From: Pseudomonadota bacterium
GTDB taxonomy: Bacteria; Pseudomonadota; Alphaproteobacteria; Rhizobiales; Devosiaceae
Assembly: GCA_023390785.1 (NCBI GenBank)
Contig: JAEWCE010000361.1
Span: forward strand, 1-6,907
Length of the DNA: 6,907 nucleotides
Reading direction: 5' to 3'
The position numbers and the translations under genes are program-made. A model generated the notes under the pieces. It was not told where the DNA came from and searched no databases. It worked only from the letters and a program-made list of their open reading frames with translations. Shown here piece by piece: positions 1-6,095 of the stretch (positions are counted from its first letter, which is position 1; the number at the start of each line of letters is the position of its first letter).

Positions 1-5
1 AGCTC

Positions 6-60
6 CACCTCTCCCTGGGGGGAGAGGTCGGAGGGCGAAGTCCTCCGGGTGAGGGGGCCT
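6..60. repeat. Intergenic palindromic repeat, copy 1
   Basis: Two adjacent hairpins are visible: an 8-bp stem (8-15 with 20-27) and a 6-bp stem (29-34 with 42-47). They are followed by the 16-base string CCGGGTGAGGGGGCCT (45-60). The same 16-mer recurs exactly at 1652-1667, and both copies share CACCTC at the left end and AGGTCGG in the middle. This resembles the GC-rich dispersed intergenic palindromes common in alphaproteobacteria; the function is unknown. If ccmA and ccmB lie upstream, as is usual, this copy sits inside the ccm operon. Confidence 0.7.
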
Positions 61-62
61 TT

Positions 63-78
63 CCCCGAATTTGCGGGG
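63..78 (+). promoter_or_regulatory. Small hairpin covering the ccmC ribosome binding site
   Basis: CCCCG (63-67) can pair with CGGGG (74-78) around a 6-base loop. The only Shine-Dalgarno-like string before ccmC, GGGGA at 75-79, ends 4 bases before the ATG and lies almost wholly in the 3' arm of this stem. The pairing could lower initiation unless translation of an upstream gene opens it. The stem is short, so a regulatory role is inference. Confidence 0.35.
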
Positions 79-83
79 ATCGC

Positions 84-851
84 ATGACCCTCGACCACAC
101 CGCCCCCAAGCCCAACTGGGTCTCGCGCCTTGCCCATCCCGGCAACTTCATGGCCTGGAGCCGGCCCGTACTGTGGCCGCTCGGCCTCGTCACGGCGCTG
201 GTGTTTGCCGTCGGCCTCTGGTTCGCCTTCTTCAACTCGCCCGCCGACTACCAGATGGGCGATACCGTGCGCATCATGTACATCCACGTGCCCAATGCCT
301 GGCTCAGCCAGTTCGTTTACGCCGTGATGTTCGTCGCCGCCCTCGGCACGCTGGTCTGGCGCCATCCGCTCGCCGATGTCGCCGCCAAGTCCGCGGCCCC
401 GCTCGGCGCCGCCTTCACCGCCCTGGCGCTCTATTCCGGCGCGCTGTGGGGCCGGCCGACCTGGGGGACGTTCTGGGAATGGGACGGGCGCATGACCTCG
501 ACCCTCGTGCTGTTCTTCATCTATCTGGGCATCATCGCGCTGTGGCGCGCCTTCGACGATCAGTTGCGTGCCGCTCGCATCGTTGCCGTAGTGACGCTGG
601 TCGGCGCCCTCGATATCCCGATCATCAAGTTCTCGGTCGACTGGTGGAACACGCTGCACCAGCCCGATTCCATCCTCACCCCGAGCGGCCCGAAGATGCC
701 ACCGTCGATCCTCACTCCGCTGTTCGTGATGATGCTTGCCTTCACGCTGCTGTTCCTGCTGCTGCATCTGGTGTCGATGCGCACCGAGATTCGCCGCCGC
801 CGCGCCGAGACCCTCGGCCGCCAGGCCGCCGCCAGGGCGGGAGCCGCCTGA
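84..851 (+). CDS. ccmC: Heme exporter/handling protein CcmC (cytochrome c biogenesis, system I)
   Basis: A 255-residue inner-membrane protein that in system I cytochrome c maturation presents heme at the periplasmic face and helps load it on CcmE. The family tryptophan-rich WWD signature is clear: WGTFWEWDGRMTSTL at residues 127-141. The two family heme-ligand histidines are present, H68 in YIHVP and H192 in WWNTLHQ, each in a periplasmic-loop context. About six hydrophobic segments are seen (near 30-50, 70-92, 103-122, 138-156, 164-182 and 211-230), with a basic arginine-rich cytoplasmic tail. Length fits the family. The ATG at 84 is chosen because no ATG or GTG lies upstream in frame and the conserved part begins soon after it. 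The stop overlaps the start of ccmD by one base (TGATG), which implies coupled translation. ccmA and ccmB, which usually precede it, would be outside the window. Confidence 0.97.
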   Translation: MTLDHTAPKPNWVSRLAHPGNFMAWSRPVLWPLGLVTALVFAVGLWFAFFNSPADYQMGDTVRIMYIHVPNAWLSQFVYAVMFVAALGTLVWRHPLADVAAKSAAPLGAAFTALALYSGALWGRPTWGTFWEWDGRMTSTLVLFFIYLGIIALWRAFDDQLRAARIVAVVTLVGALDIPIIKFSVDWWNTLHQPDSILTPSGPKMPPSILTPLFVMMLAFTLLFLLLHLVSMRTEIRRRRAETLGRQAAARAGAA

Positions 852-1015
852 TGCCGACGCACGCCGACGACGCGATCTTCATCGTCTGGGCCTATGCCGG
901 CGTGGCGCTGGTGACGCTGGCGCTGATCGCCGCCGTGTGGTGGCAGTCGCGCCGGGTGAAGCACCGGCTCGCCGCGCTCGAGGCCCAGGGCATCCGCCGC
1001 AGGTCCGCCGCGTGA
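851..1015 (+). CDS. ccmD: Heme exporter protein CcmD, small membrane subunit
   Basis: A 54-residue protein with the CcmD plan: a short N-terminus, one membrane span (about residues 9-31, ending VWWQSRR) and a basic, helical cytoplasmic tail. In system I, CcmD joins the CcmABC complex and helps release heme-loaded CcmE. The family has little sequence signature, so the call rests on size, the single span with WAYAGVAL inside it, and the position between ccmC and ccmG. GGGAG at 839-843 gives a Shine-Dalgarno 7 bases before the ATG. The start overlaps the ccmC stop by 1 base, and the end overlaps the ccmG GTG start by 4 bases (GTGA). A longer reading frame runs through here from further upstream, but upstream of 851 it is an out-of-frame shadow of ccmC. 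Confidence 0.92.
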   Translation: MPTHADDAIFIVWAYAGVALVTLALIAAVWWQSRRVKHRLAALEAQGIRRRSAA

Positions 1016-1563
1016 CGCGACCGGTCCGGATCGCCCTCGCGCTGCTGCCGCTCGTGGCGCTCGTCGCGCTGATCGCGGTATTCGCGCTCAACATCGACCG
1101 CGATCCCTCGCTGGTGCAGTCGGTATTGATCAACAAGCCCGCACCGCAATTCGCCCTTCCGCCGGTCGACGGCCTGCCGGTCGCGGGCTTCGATACCGCC
1201 TCGCTTGCCGGCCAGGTGACGGTGGTCAACGTCTTTGCCAGTTGGTGCATTCCCTGCCGCGACGAACACCCGGTGCTCGAAGCGCTGAAGCGCGAGACCG
1301 GCGTCGCGCTTTTCGGCATCAACCAGAAGGACGCCCCCGACCAGGCCGCGGCGTTCCTGAACCAGCTCGGCAATCCCTATGACCGTATCGGCGCCGACCG
1401 CGACGGCCGCACTTCGATCGACTGGGGCGTCTACGGCGTGCCCGAAACCTTCATCGTCGATGCCAAAGGCGTGATCCGCTTCAAGCACACCGGTCCGCTG
1501 GACATGGCCGACATCGATCGCGAAATCGTGCCGGCGATCGCCAGGATCAAGGCGGCAGGCTGA
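1012..1563 (+). CDS. ccmG: Periplasmic thiol:disulfide interchange protein CcmG (DsbE)
   Basis: A 183-residue membrane-anchored thioredoxin-fold protein that keeps apocytochrome c heme-binding cysteines reduced (through CcmH or directly) before heme attachment in the periplasm. Residues 6-26 form an N-terminal signal anchor. A typical KPAPQFALP start of the domain is at 42-50. The active site WCIPC is at 78-82 in the context NVFASWCIPCRDEHPVL, and the cis-proline loop GVPETF is at 142-147. The start is a GTG at 1012 overlapping the ccmD stop (GTGA). This choice puts the signal anchor directly at the N-terminus and gives normal family length; the open frame extends further upstream, but there it only shadows ccmC and ccmD. 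The upstream Shine-Dalgarno is weak (AGG near 1001), so expression probably depends on coupling to ccmD. Confidence 0.96.
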   Translation: MTRPVRIALALLPLVALVALIAVFALNIDRDPSLVQSVLINKPAPQFALPPVDGLPVAGFDTASLAGQVTVVNVFASWCIPCRDEHPVLEALKRETGVALFGINQKDAPDQAAAFLNQLGNPYDRIGADRDGRTSIDWGVYGVPETFIVDAKGVIRFKHTGPLDMADIDREIVPAIARIKAAG

Positions 1564-1595
1564 TTAGGCCGCCACCTCGCATGCGTGCAGTCGGT

Positions 1596-1667
1596 CACCT
1601 CGCCCCTCCGGGGAAAGGTCGGCGCCTTGGCGAGCGCAGCGAGCCTAGAAGCCGGGTGAGGGGGCCT
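1596..1667. repeat. Intergenic palindromic repeat, copy 2
   Basis: A second, longer member of the family at 6-60. It begins CACCTC, contains AGGTCGG (1616-1622), and ends with the identical 16-mer CCGGGTGAGGGGGCCT (1652-1667). The central part is enlarged and different in sequence (about 1623-1651), as expected for a hairpin loop region that varies between copies. It lies between the end of ccmG and the promoter region of the PRC-barrel gene. No open reading frame is supported in 1564-1749. Confidence 0.7.
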
Positions 1668-1680
1668 CGCCCCACCCTCA
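1657..1680 (+). terminator. Possible transcription terminator hairpin after ccmG
   Basis: TGAGGG (1657-1662) pairs perfectly with CCCTCA (1675-1680). Two more G-C pairs are possible inside (1663-1664 with 1672-1673) past a bulged A. The hairpin is GC-rich and lies about 94 bases after the ccmG stop, overlapping the end of repeat copy 2. No T-run follows, so it is not a classical intrinsic terminator; it may only stabilise the 3' end. Confidence 0.3.
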
Positions 1681-1692
1681 TACCCCGCAATC

Positions 1693-1719
1693 GGAACCCG
1701 AGGCCGGGTCAATAGCGTT
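1693..1719 (+). promoter_or_regulatory. Candidate EcfG-type general stress promoter
   Basis: GGAAC at 1693-1697 and CGTT at 1716-1719 match the -35 and -10 elements known for the alphaproteobacterial general stress sigma factor EcfG (GGAAC, 16-17 bases, CGTT). The spacer here is 18 bases, one longer than that consensus. The predicted start of transcription would fall shortly before the strong ribosome binding site at 1736-1742, giving a short and sensible leader for the gene at 1750. No sigma-70-like hexamer pair stands out in the same gap. Confidence 0.45.
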
Positions 1720-1735
1720 TCTCCTTCATCATCCG

Positions 1736-1742
1736 AAGGAGG
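1736..1742 (+). promoter_or_regulatory. Near-perfect ribosome binding site
   Basis: AAGGAGG lies 7 bases before the ATG at 1750. It is by far the strongest Shine-Dalgarno in the window; most other genes rely on overlap with the gene before. It fixes the start of the PRC-barrel gene and suggests high translation once the gene is transcribed. Confidence 0.85.
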
Positions 1743-1749
1743 ATTTCCC

Positions 1750-2121
1750 ATGCAGACGCTTCCGTCCGACATCCGCACGGGCATGACCGTGTACGACAAC
1801 CAACATCACGCCATCGGCAAGATCGACGATTTCAAATTCTCGGAAAACGAGCTCGAGCCCGACGTGGAGCCGGCCGACATCGATGGCAGCGATCGTCGCG
1901 GCGCGCGTGAAACCATCCTCGCCAGCATCGCCGAGGCCTTCGGCAAGGAAGAACTCCCCGAGGCCCTGCGCGACCGGCTGCTGTCCGAAGGCTATATCCG
2001 GCTCGACACCAAGGGGCTGATGGCCAGGGATCGTTTCATCCTGCCCGAGCAGATTGCCTCTACGACCGGTGACGAGGTGATGCTCAACGTCAGCAAGGAC
2101 GATCTGATCAAGCGGCCATAG
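1750..2121 (+). CDS. Small PRC-barrel-like protein (split barrel with acidic/helical insert)
   Basis: A 123-residue soluble protein with no signal peptide or membrane span. Residues 7-30 (IRTGMTVYDNQHHAIGKIDD) look like the first beta strands of a PRC-barrel or DUF2171-type domain: a G-M-x-V-Y-D start and a G-K-I-D-D turn. Residues 81-121 (GYIRLDTKG, then RFILPEQI, then a last strand VMLNVSKDDL) look like the second half. The two are separated by about 50 residues that are acidic and then helical (ETILASIAEAFGKEELPEALRDRLL). Such proteins are often found among alphaproteobacterial stress-induced genes, and their molecular role is unknown. The gene stands alone, with its own ribosome binding site and a candidate EcfG promoter, and is flanked by repeats. 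It is unrelated in function to the ccm genes before it and convergent with yciB/ispZ after it. The family call comes from fold-like patterns, not a catalytic motif. Confidence 0.8.
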   Translation: MQTLPSDIRTGMTVYDNQHHAIGKIDDFKFSENELEPDVEPADIDGSDRRGARETILASIAEAFGKEELPEALRDRLLSEGYIRLDTKGLMARDRFILPEQIASTTGDEVMLNVSKDDLIKRP

Positions 2122-2141
2122 GCTTGCGTTCCGCAGTCAGG

Positions 2142-2180
2142 CTCCCCTCCCCCCTGCGGGGAGGGGCCGGGGGTGTGGGC
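2142..2180. terminator. Strong GC hairpin between convergent genes; repeat-related (copy 3)
   Basis: CCCCTCCCC (2144-2152) pairs perfectly with GGGGAGGGG (2158-2166) around a 5-base loop, followed by a GGGGGTG run. The composition and the G-run tail resemble the repeats at 6-60 and 1596-1667, but there is no long identical string, so it may be a diverged or different subtype. It sits in the 90-base gap between two convergent genes and could act as a terminator for both directions. Neither strand shows a T-run after the stem. Confidence 0.55.
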
Positions 2181-2211
2181 CGCATCCACCACGGTCCGTT
2201 ACACCGCCATT

Positions 2212-2832
2212 CTACGGCAGTGGATCGATCGGCGTGATGGCGTCGACCGGCTTGATGGGCTCCGGCGCGTATTTGGTGAGCACCGGCACCTGCAGCGCCG
2301 CGAACACAATGGTCAGCGGCATCGTCGCCCATACCTTGAAGGCCACCCAGAAATCGGTGCTCTGGGTACGCCAGACCACCTCGTTGAGCACGGCGAGGAA
2401 GAAGAAGAACAGGCCCCAGCGCAGCGTCAGGATGGTCCAGCCCTCCGGCCTGAGCTTGTAGACGTCGCCGAACACATATTTGAGCAGCGACAGCCGGAAC
2501 GCCATTCCACCCAGCAGCACCGCGCCGAACAGCGCGTTGATCACCGTCGGCTTCATCTTGATGAAAGTGTCGTCGTGCAGCCACAGCGTCAGCCCGCCGA
2601 ACACCAGCACCACGACGCCCGTGACAAGCGGCATCAGCGCCACGCGTTTCAGCAGCAGCCAGCTCAGCGCCAGCGACAGCACCATGGCCCCCATGAACCA
2701 GGCCGTGCCCACGAAGATATCGGCGCGCGCGTTGACGATGAAGAACACCACCAGCGGTCCGAGCTCGAGCGCCATCTTGATGAGCTGCGGCTTGAGCTCG
2801 CTCCAGTTGAGATCGTCCTTGCTGTCGGCCAT
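2212..2832 (-). CDS. yciB: Inner-membrane septation protein A family (YciB/IspZ)
   Basis: A 206-residue multi-spanning inner-membrane protein of the YciB/IspZ (septation protein A) family, linked in other bacteria to cell envelope synthesis and cell division. Family landmarks are LELGPLVVFFIVNARADIF (22-40), LTLWLHDDTFIKMKPTVIN (81-99) and LRWGLFFFFLAVLNEVVWR (137-155). About five to six hydrophobic segments are seen (near 21-35, 43-61, 66-85, 97-115, 134-153 and 167-184). The C-terminus ends in a proline-rich tail (residues 189-206) that looks longer than the minimal family form. The ATG overlaps the ftsY stop by one base (TAATG), and GAGG lies 5 bases upstream. It is the last gene of the dapF-mtaB-ftsY operon. 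The older name ispZ (intracellular septation) is also used; the biochemical activity is unknown. Confidence 0.93.
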   Translation of the reverse strand: MADSKDDLNWSELKPQLIKMALELGPLVVFFIVNARADIFVGTAWFMGAMVLSLALSWLLLKRVALMPLVTGVVVLVFGGLTLWLHDDTFIKMKPTVINALFGAVLLGGMAFRLSLLKYVFGDVYKLRPEGWTILTLRWGLFFFFLAVLNEVVWRTQSTDFWVAFKVWATMPLTIVFAALQVPVLTKYAPEPIKPVDAITPIDPLP

Positions 2833-3884
2833 TATACCTCGCCCACGATGGCCCTGGCGAAATCGCCGGCCGCGAAGGCTTCGAGATTGTCGATGCCCTC
2901 GCCCACGCCGATGAAATGCACCGGCAGTCCAAACGTCTTGGCGATCGCCACCAGGATGCCGCCGCGCGCCGTGCCGTCGAGCTTGGTCATCACCAGCCCG
3001 GTCACCCCGGCCCGCTTCCCGAAGATTTCGACCTGATTGAGCGCGTTCTGTCCAGTCGTCGCATCGAGCGTCAGCAGCGTCGCATGCGGCGCGCTCGGGT
3101 CGACCTTCTTGATGACGCGGATGATCTTTTCGAGCTCGCTCATCAATTCATCGCGGTTCTGCAGCCGCCCCGCCGTGTCGATAATGAGGATGTCGCTGCC
3201 CTGCGCCCGCGCTTCGGTCATGGCATCGAACGCCAGCCCGGAGGCGTCCGAGCCGGCCGGCCGCGCCACCACCGGCGCCCCCGTGCGCTGCCCCCACACC
3301 TGCAGCTGTTCGATCGCAGCGGCACGGAACGTGTCGCCCGCCGCCAGCATCACCGACTTGCCCTCCGCCCGGTACAGCGAGGCGAGCTTGCCGATGGTGG
3401 TGGTCTTGCCCGAGCCGTTCACCCCGACCATCAGGATCACGAACGGCCGCTTGTCCGGGTCCACCGTGAGCGGCTGCGCGACGGGAGCCAGAACCTGCGC
3501 GACAGTTCGTGACACAATGTCGCGGACCTCGTCGCTTGTGATGTCACGGTCGAAGCGGTCCCGGCGCAGCGCTTCGACCACGGAATTCGCCGTGTCGACG
3601 CCGAAATCGGCCTGGATCAGCACATCCTCCAGCTCATCCAGCATCGCCTGGTCCAGCCGCTTCTTGGTGAAGACGGCGGCGATGCCGCTGCCGAGCTGGT
3701 CCGACGAACGCCTGAGCCCGGAAGCAAGTCGTTGAAACCACGTCTGTTTCGGCGCCGGCCCGGTCGGTGGCAGCGTCTCCGGCGGTCCGGGCGTTTCCGG
3801 TGCCACAGGCTGTGGTGACGACGGCGACGGCGGGGCCTCGGTCCCGAATAAGCGCTTGAAAAATCCCGGCTTTTCGTCCGCCAT
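2832..3884 (-). CDS. ftsY: Signal recognition particle receptor GTPase FtsY
   Basis: A 350-residue SRP receptor that docks the SRP (Ffh plus 4.5S RNA) with its nascent chain at the inner membrane and hands it to the Sec or YidC machinery. Residues 1-47 form a short, proline-rich N-terminal segment in place of the long acidic A domain of E. coli. A likely membrane-binding amphipathic helix lies around WFQRLASGLRRS (49-60). The N domain follows to about residue 145, then the G domain: P-loop GVNGSGKTTT (154-163), DTFRAAA (184-190), DTAGR (236-240), TKLD (300-303) and GVGEGIDNL (326-334). All GTPase motifs look intact. The start overlaps the mtaB stop by 1 base (TGATG) and the stop overlaps the yciB start by 1 base. 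The upstream Shine-Dalgarno is weak, so coupling to mtaB is likely. Its GTPase partner ffh lies only about 2.4 kb away, on the opposite strand. Confidence 0.98.
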   Translation of the reverse strand: MADEKPGFFKRLFGTEAPPSPSSPQPVAPETPGPPETLPPTGPAPKQTWFQRLASGLRRSSDQLGSGIAAVFTKKRLDQAMLDELEDVLIQADFGVDTANSVVEALRRDRFDRDITSDEVRDIVSRTVAQVLAPVAQPLTVDPDKRPFVILMVGVNGSGKTTTIGKLASLYRAEGKSVMLAAGDTFRAAAIEQLQVWGQRTGAPVVARPAGSDASGLAFDAMTEARAQGSDILIIDTAGRLQNRDELMSELEKIIRVIKKVDPSAPHATLLTLDATTGQNALNQVEIFGKRAGVTGLVMTKLDGTARGGILVAIAKTFGLPVHFIGVGEGIDNLEAFAAGDFARAIVGEV

Positions 3885-5149
3885 CAGGCCGCATTCCGGA
3901 TCGGTTCGCCGACCAGCCCCTCGGCCGTCGTGCCCACGGCCCGTGCCGCCACGAGCTCGCCCGGCCTGTGGCCGGGGATCGCGATCGGCACGAACTGCTC
4001 GGTTCGGCCCATGCCCTCGCGTTCCACCAGCACAGATTCCACCTGCCCGACCCGGCTCTGGCAGAACCTGCTATATTGCTGGTCGCCCAAGGCTCTCAGC
4101 CGCGCCGCCCGCTCCTTGCCGATGCGGCGCGAGACCTGCGGCATGCGCGCCGCCGGCGTGCCTTCGCGCGGCGAATACGGAAATACATGCAGATAGGTGA
4201 GGTCCGCTTCGGTCACGATGCTGAGGGAATTCTCGAACATCTGATCGGTTTCCGTCGGAAATCCGGCGATGATGTCGGCGCCGAACACCACGTCCGGCCG
4301 CAGCGCCCGCACCCGGCTGACGAACTCCAGCGTATCGGCCCGCAGGTGCCGGCGCTTCATGCGCTTGAGGATCAGATCGTCGCCCGACTGCAGGCTGAGA
4401 TGCAGGTGCGGCATCAGCCTTCGGTCCGATGCCAGGGCGTCGTACAGCGCCTCGTCGGCCTCGATCGAATCGATAGACGAGATCCTGAGCCGCGGCAGAT
4501 CCGGGATATGCCGCAGGATTGCCTGCACCAGCTTGCCGAGGCTCGGCTGCCCCGGCAGGTCGGCACCATAACTGGTGATATCGACGCCGGTGAGCACCAG
4601 CTCGCGATAGCCGTTCCCCACGAGGGTCTTCATCTGCTCGACCACCGCGCCCATCGGCACCGAGCGCGACGGGCCGCGGCCATAGGGGATGATGCAGAAG
4701 GTGCAGCGATGATCGCAGCCGTTCTGCACCTGCACGAACGCCCGCGCCCGCCCGTCCATGCCCTCGATCAGATGGCCGGCCTGCTCGCGCACGGCCATGA
4801 TGTCGTTGACCTGCACCTTGTCGTTGAGCTTCACCCCGAAGGCCATCGGCGCATAGCTCTCGGCCTTCATCTTGTCGGCGTTGCCGAGCACGAGGTCGAC
4901 TTCGGCCATTTCGGCGAAATCGCGCGGCGCGGTCTGCGCGGCGCAGCCGGTGACGATGATCTGTCGGCCCGGCGCCTCGCGCCGCGCCTTGCGAATCGCC
5001 TGCTTGGCCTGCCGCACCGCCTCCGCCGTCACCGCGCAGGTGTTGACGATCAGTGCCCCGGTGAGCCCGGCCTTTTCGGCCTCGGCCTTCATCACTTCGG
5101 ATTCGTAGGCGTTGAGGCGGCAACCGAAGGTGAGCGTTTCGACGCTCAT
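3884..5149 (-). CDS. mtaB: tRNA t6A37 C2-methylthiotransferase MtaB (radical SAM)
   Basis: A 421-residue radical-SAM enzyme that converts t6A at position 37 of ANN-decoding tRNAs to ms2t6A. The N-terminal methylthiotransferase domain carries the second-cluster cysteines C10 (TFGCRLNAYESE), C38 (NTCAV) and C69 (TGCAA). The radical SAM cluster is CDHRCTFC, with C145, C149 and C152. Further core strands include ELVLTGVDITSYG (183-195), LHLSLQSGDD (249-258) and IAGFPTET (294-301). The C-terminal stretch from about 363 is TRAM-like. The TFGCRLN form, rather than the FGCQMN type of MiaB, supports MtaB over the i6A enzyme. The ATG at 5149 overlaps the dapF stop by 4 bases (ATGA) and has AAGG 4 bases upstream. 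The frame is open far upstream, but there it only shadows dapF. Length is normal for the family. Confidence 0.96.
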   Translation of the reverse strand: MSVETLTFGCRLNAYESEVMKAEAEKAGLTGALIVNTCAVTAEAVRQAKQAIRKARREAPGRQIIVTGCAAQTAPRDFAEMAEVDLVLGNADKMKAESYAPMAFGVKLNDKVQVNDIMAVREQAGHLIEGMDGRARAFVQVQNGCDHRCTFCIIPYGRGPSRSVPMGAVVEQMKTLVGNGYRELVLTGVDITSYGADLPGQPSLGKLVQAILRHIPDLPRLRISSIDSIEADEALYDALASDRRLMPHLHLSLQSGDDLILKRMKRRHLRADTLEFVSRVRALRPDVVFGADIIAGFPTETDQMFENSLSIVTEADLTYLHVFPYSPREGTPAARMPQVSRRIGKERAARLRALGDQQYSRFCQSRVGQVESVLVEREGMGRTEQFVPIAIPGHRPGELVAARAVGTTAEGLVGEPIRNAA

Positions 5150-6003
5150 GCTGCCTTGAGCCACTCGTCCGGCAGCACGCCCTCGCCGTCGAGCGACCAG
5201 GTGCCGGTCATCAGGATATGGTTGTCCGAGGCCCGCCAGTCGATCTCGAGCGGCCCGCCGGGCAGCTCTACCGTGACCTTTCGGCCGGTGAGTCCCTTGC
5301 GGGCGGCAGCCACGCCGACGGCGCAGGCGCCGGTGCCGCAGGCGAGTGTCAGCCCGGCACCGCGCTCCCACACCCGCACCTTGATGCGATCCGGCGACAT
5401 CACCTGCGCCAGCTCGATATTGGCCCGCTCCGGAAAGATCGGGTGGTTCTCGAGCAGTGGCCCGAAGCGGCCGAGATCGTAGGCGGCAACGTCCGACACC
5501 CAGAAGATGGCGTGCGGGTTGCCGACATTGACCACCGACGGCGTATGCAGAATAGGCGCATCGATCGGCCCGATCTGCAGCTCGATGCCGGTGGTGTCGG
5601 CAAATTCCTCGCTGAGCGGGATCTGGTCCCAGTCGAAGCGCGGCTTGCCCATGTCGACGGTCACGAGGTCGTCGGTAACGGTTGCCGACAGCAGGCCGGC
5701 ATTGGTCTGCAGCATGATGGCGCGCTTGCCCATTTCCTCGGCCACCAGCGCCGCAATGCAGCGCGTGGCATTGCCGCAGGCGTCGATCTCGCCGCCGTCG
5801 CAATTGTAGATGCGCATGAACACGTCGACGCCCTCGGCCGCCGGCTTTTCCATGACGATGAACTGGTCGGCGCCCACGCCCTTCACCCGGTCGGTGATGG
5901 CGCGCACAGCCTCGGGCGTGAACCGGCGGCCGTCAGCCCGCGCGTCGACGACGACGAAGTCGTTGCCCAGCCCGTTCATCTTCAAATACGGAACGCCAGC
6001 CAT
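5146..6003 (-). CDS. dapF: Diaminopimelate epimerase DapF
   Basis: A 285-residue cofactor-independent racemase that interconverts LL- and meso-diaminopimelate, the last step before lysine and peptidoglycan precursor synthesis in the cytoplasm. Family marks are KMNGLGNDFVVVD (8-20), the first catalytic cysteine C76 in EIDACGNATRC, GNPHAI (161-166), and the second catalytic cysteine C222 in LACGTGACA. The final strand GPLEIDW (250-256) is also present. Both cysteines needed for the two-base mechanism are there. The residue before the first DGG is cysteine (C68, NCDGG), where many homologues have alanine or another small residue. The ATG at 6003 is the only start before a stop upstream. It lacks a strong Shine-Dalgarno (GAGG is 12 bases away), so initiation at M9 cannot be fully excluded but would remove a normal N-terminal strand. 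It is the first gene of the operon. Confidence 0.97.
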   Translation of the reverse strand: MAGVPYLKMNGLGNDFVVVDARADGRRFTPEAVRAITDRVKGVGADQFIVMEKPAAEGVDVFMRIYNCDGGEIDACGNATRCIAALVAEEMGKRAIMLQTNAGLLSATVTDDLVTVDMGKPRFDWDQIPLSEEFADTTGIELQIGPIDAPILHTPSVVNVGNPHAIFWVSDVAAYDLGRFGPLLENHPIFPERANIELAQVMSPDRIKVRVWERGAGLTLACGTGACAVGVAAARKGLTGRKVTVELPGGPLEIDWRASDNHILMTGTWSLDGEGVLPDEWLKAA

Positions 6004-6038
6004 TTTTGCCGAATGCCTCGAGGGACGCGTTTGCCGGC

Positions 6039-6044
6039 ACTATA
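6039..6044 (-). promoter_or_regulatory. Possible -10 element for the dapF operon
   Basis: Read on the minus strand, TATAGT lies about 36 bases before the dapF ATG and differs from the TATAAT consensus at one base. No good -35 is found at 16-18 bases (the nearest fit is TGGCAA at 19), so this is a weak call. It is the most promoter-like string upstream of dapF. Confidence 0.3.
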
Positions 6045-6095
6045 TGGCGGATGTGCTGACGAATTGCCAGTGCGACGCCTGTTGCGCCGGTTTCC

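Noticed and set aside
1596..1680. Insertion sequence end or CRISPR-like unit in the ccmG-PRC gap
   Set aside because: No transposase, no target duplication, and no regularly spaced copies; the palindromes and the shared 16-mer fit an intergenic repeat family instead.
2173..3036. 287-codon plus-strand open frame opposite yciB and ftsY
   Set aside because: Antisense shadow; the H/Q/R-rich product is typical of reverse-frame reading of a membrane protein gene.
4071..5123. 350-codon minus-strand frame inside mtaB
   Set aside because: Same strand as mtaB but in another frame; R/G/A-rich with no motif, while the mtaB frame has all six expected cysteines.
3968..5482. 504-codon plus-strand open frame opposite mtaB and dapF
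   Set aside because: It lies antisense to two genes with complete catalytic motifs. Its product is low-complexity (H, R, D, A, G rich), as expected from the reverse of a GC-rich gene, and shows no domain or ribosome binding site.
5797..5802. Cysteine C68 of DapF as a sign of a changed mechanism
   Set aside because: The two catalytic cysteines (C76 and C222) are in their normal motifs; C68 is probably a neutral substitution near the active-site loop.
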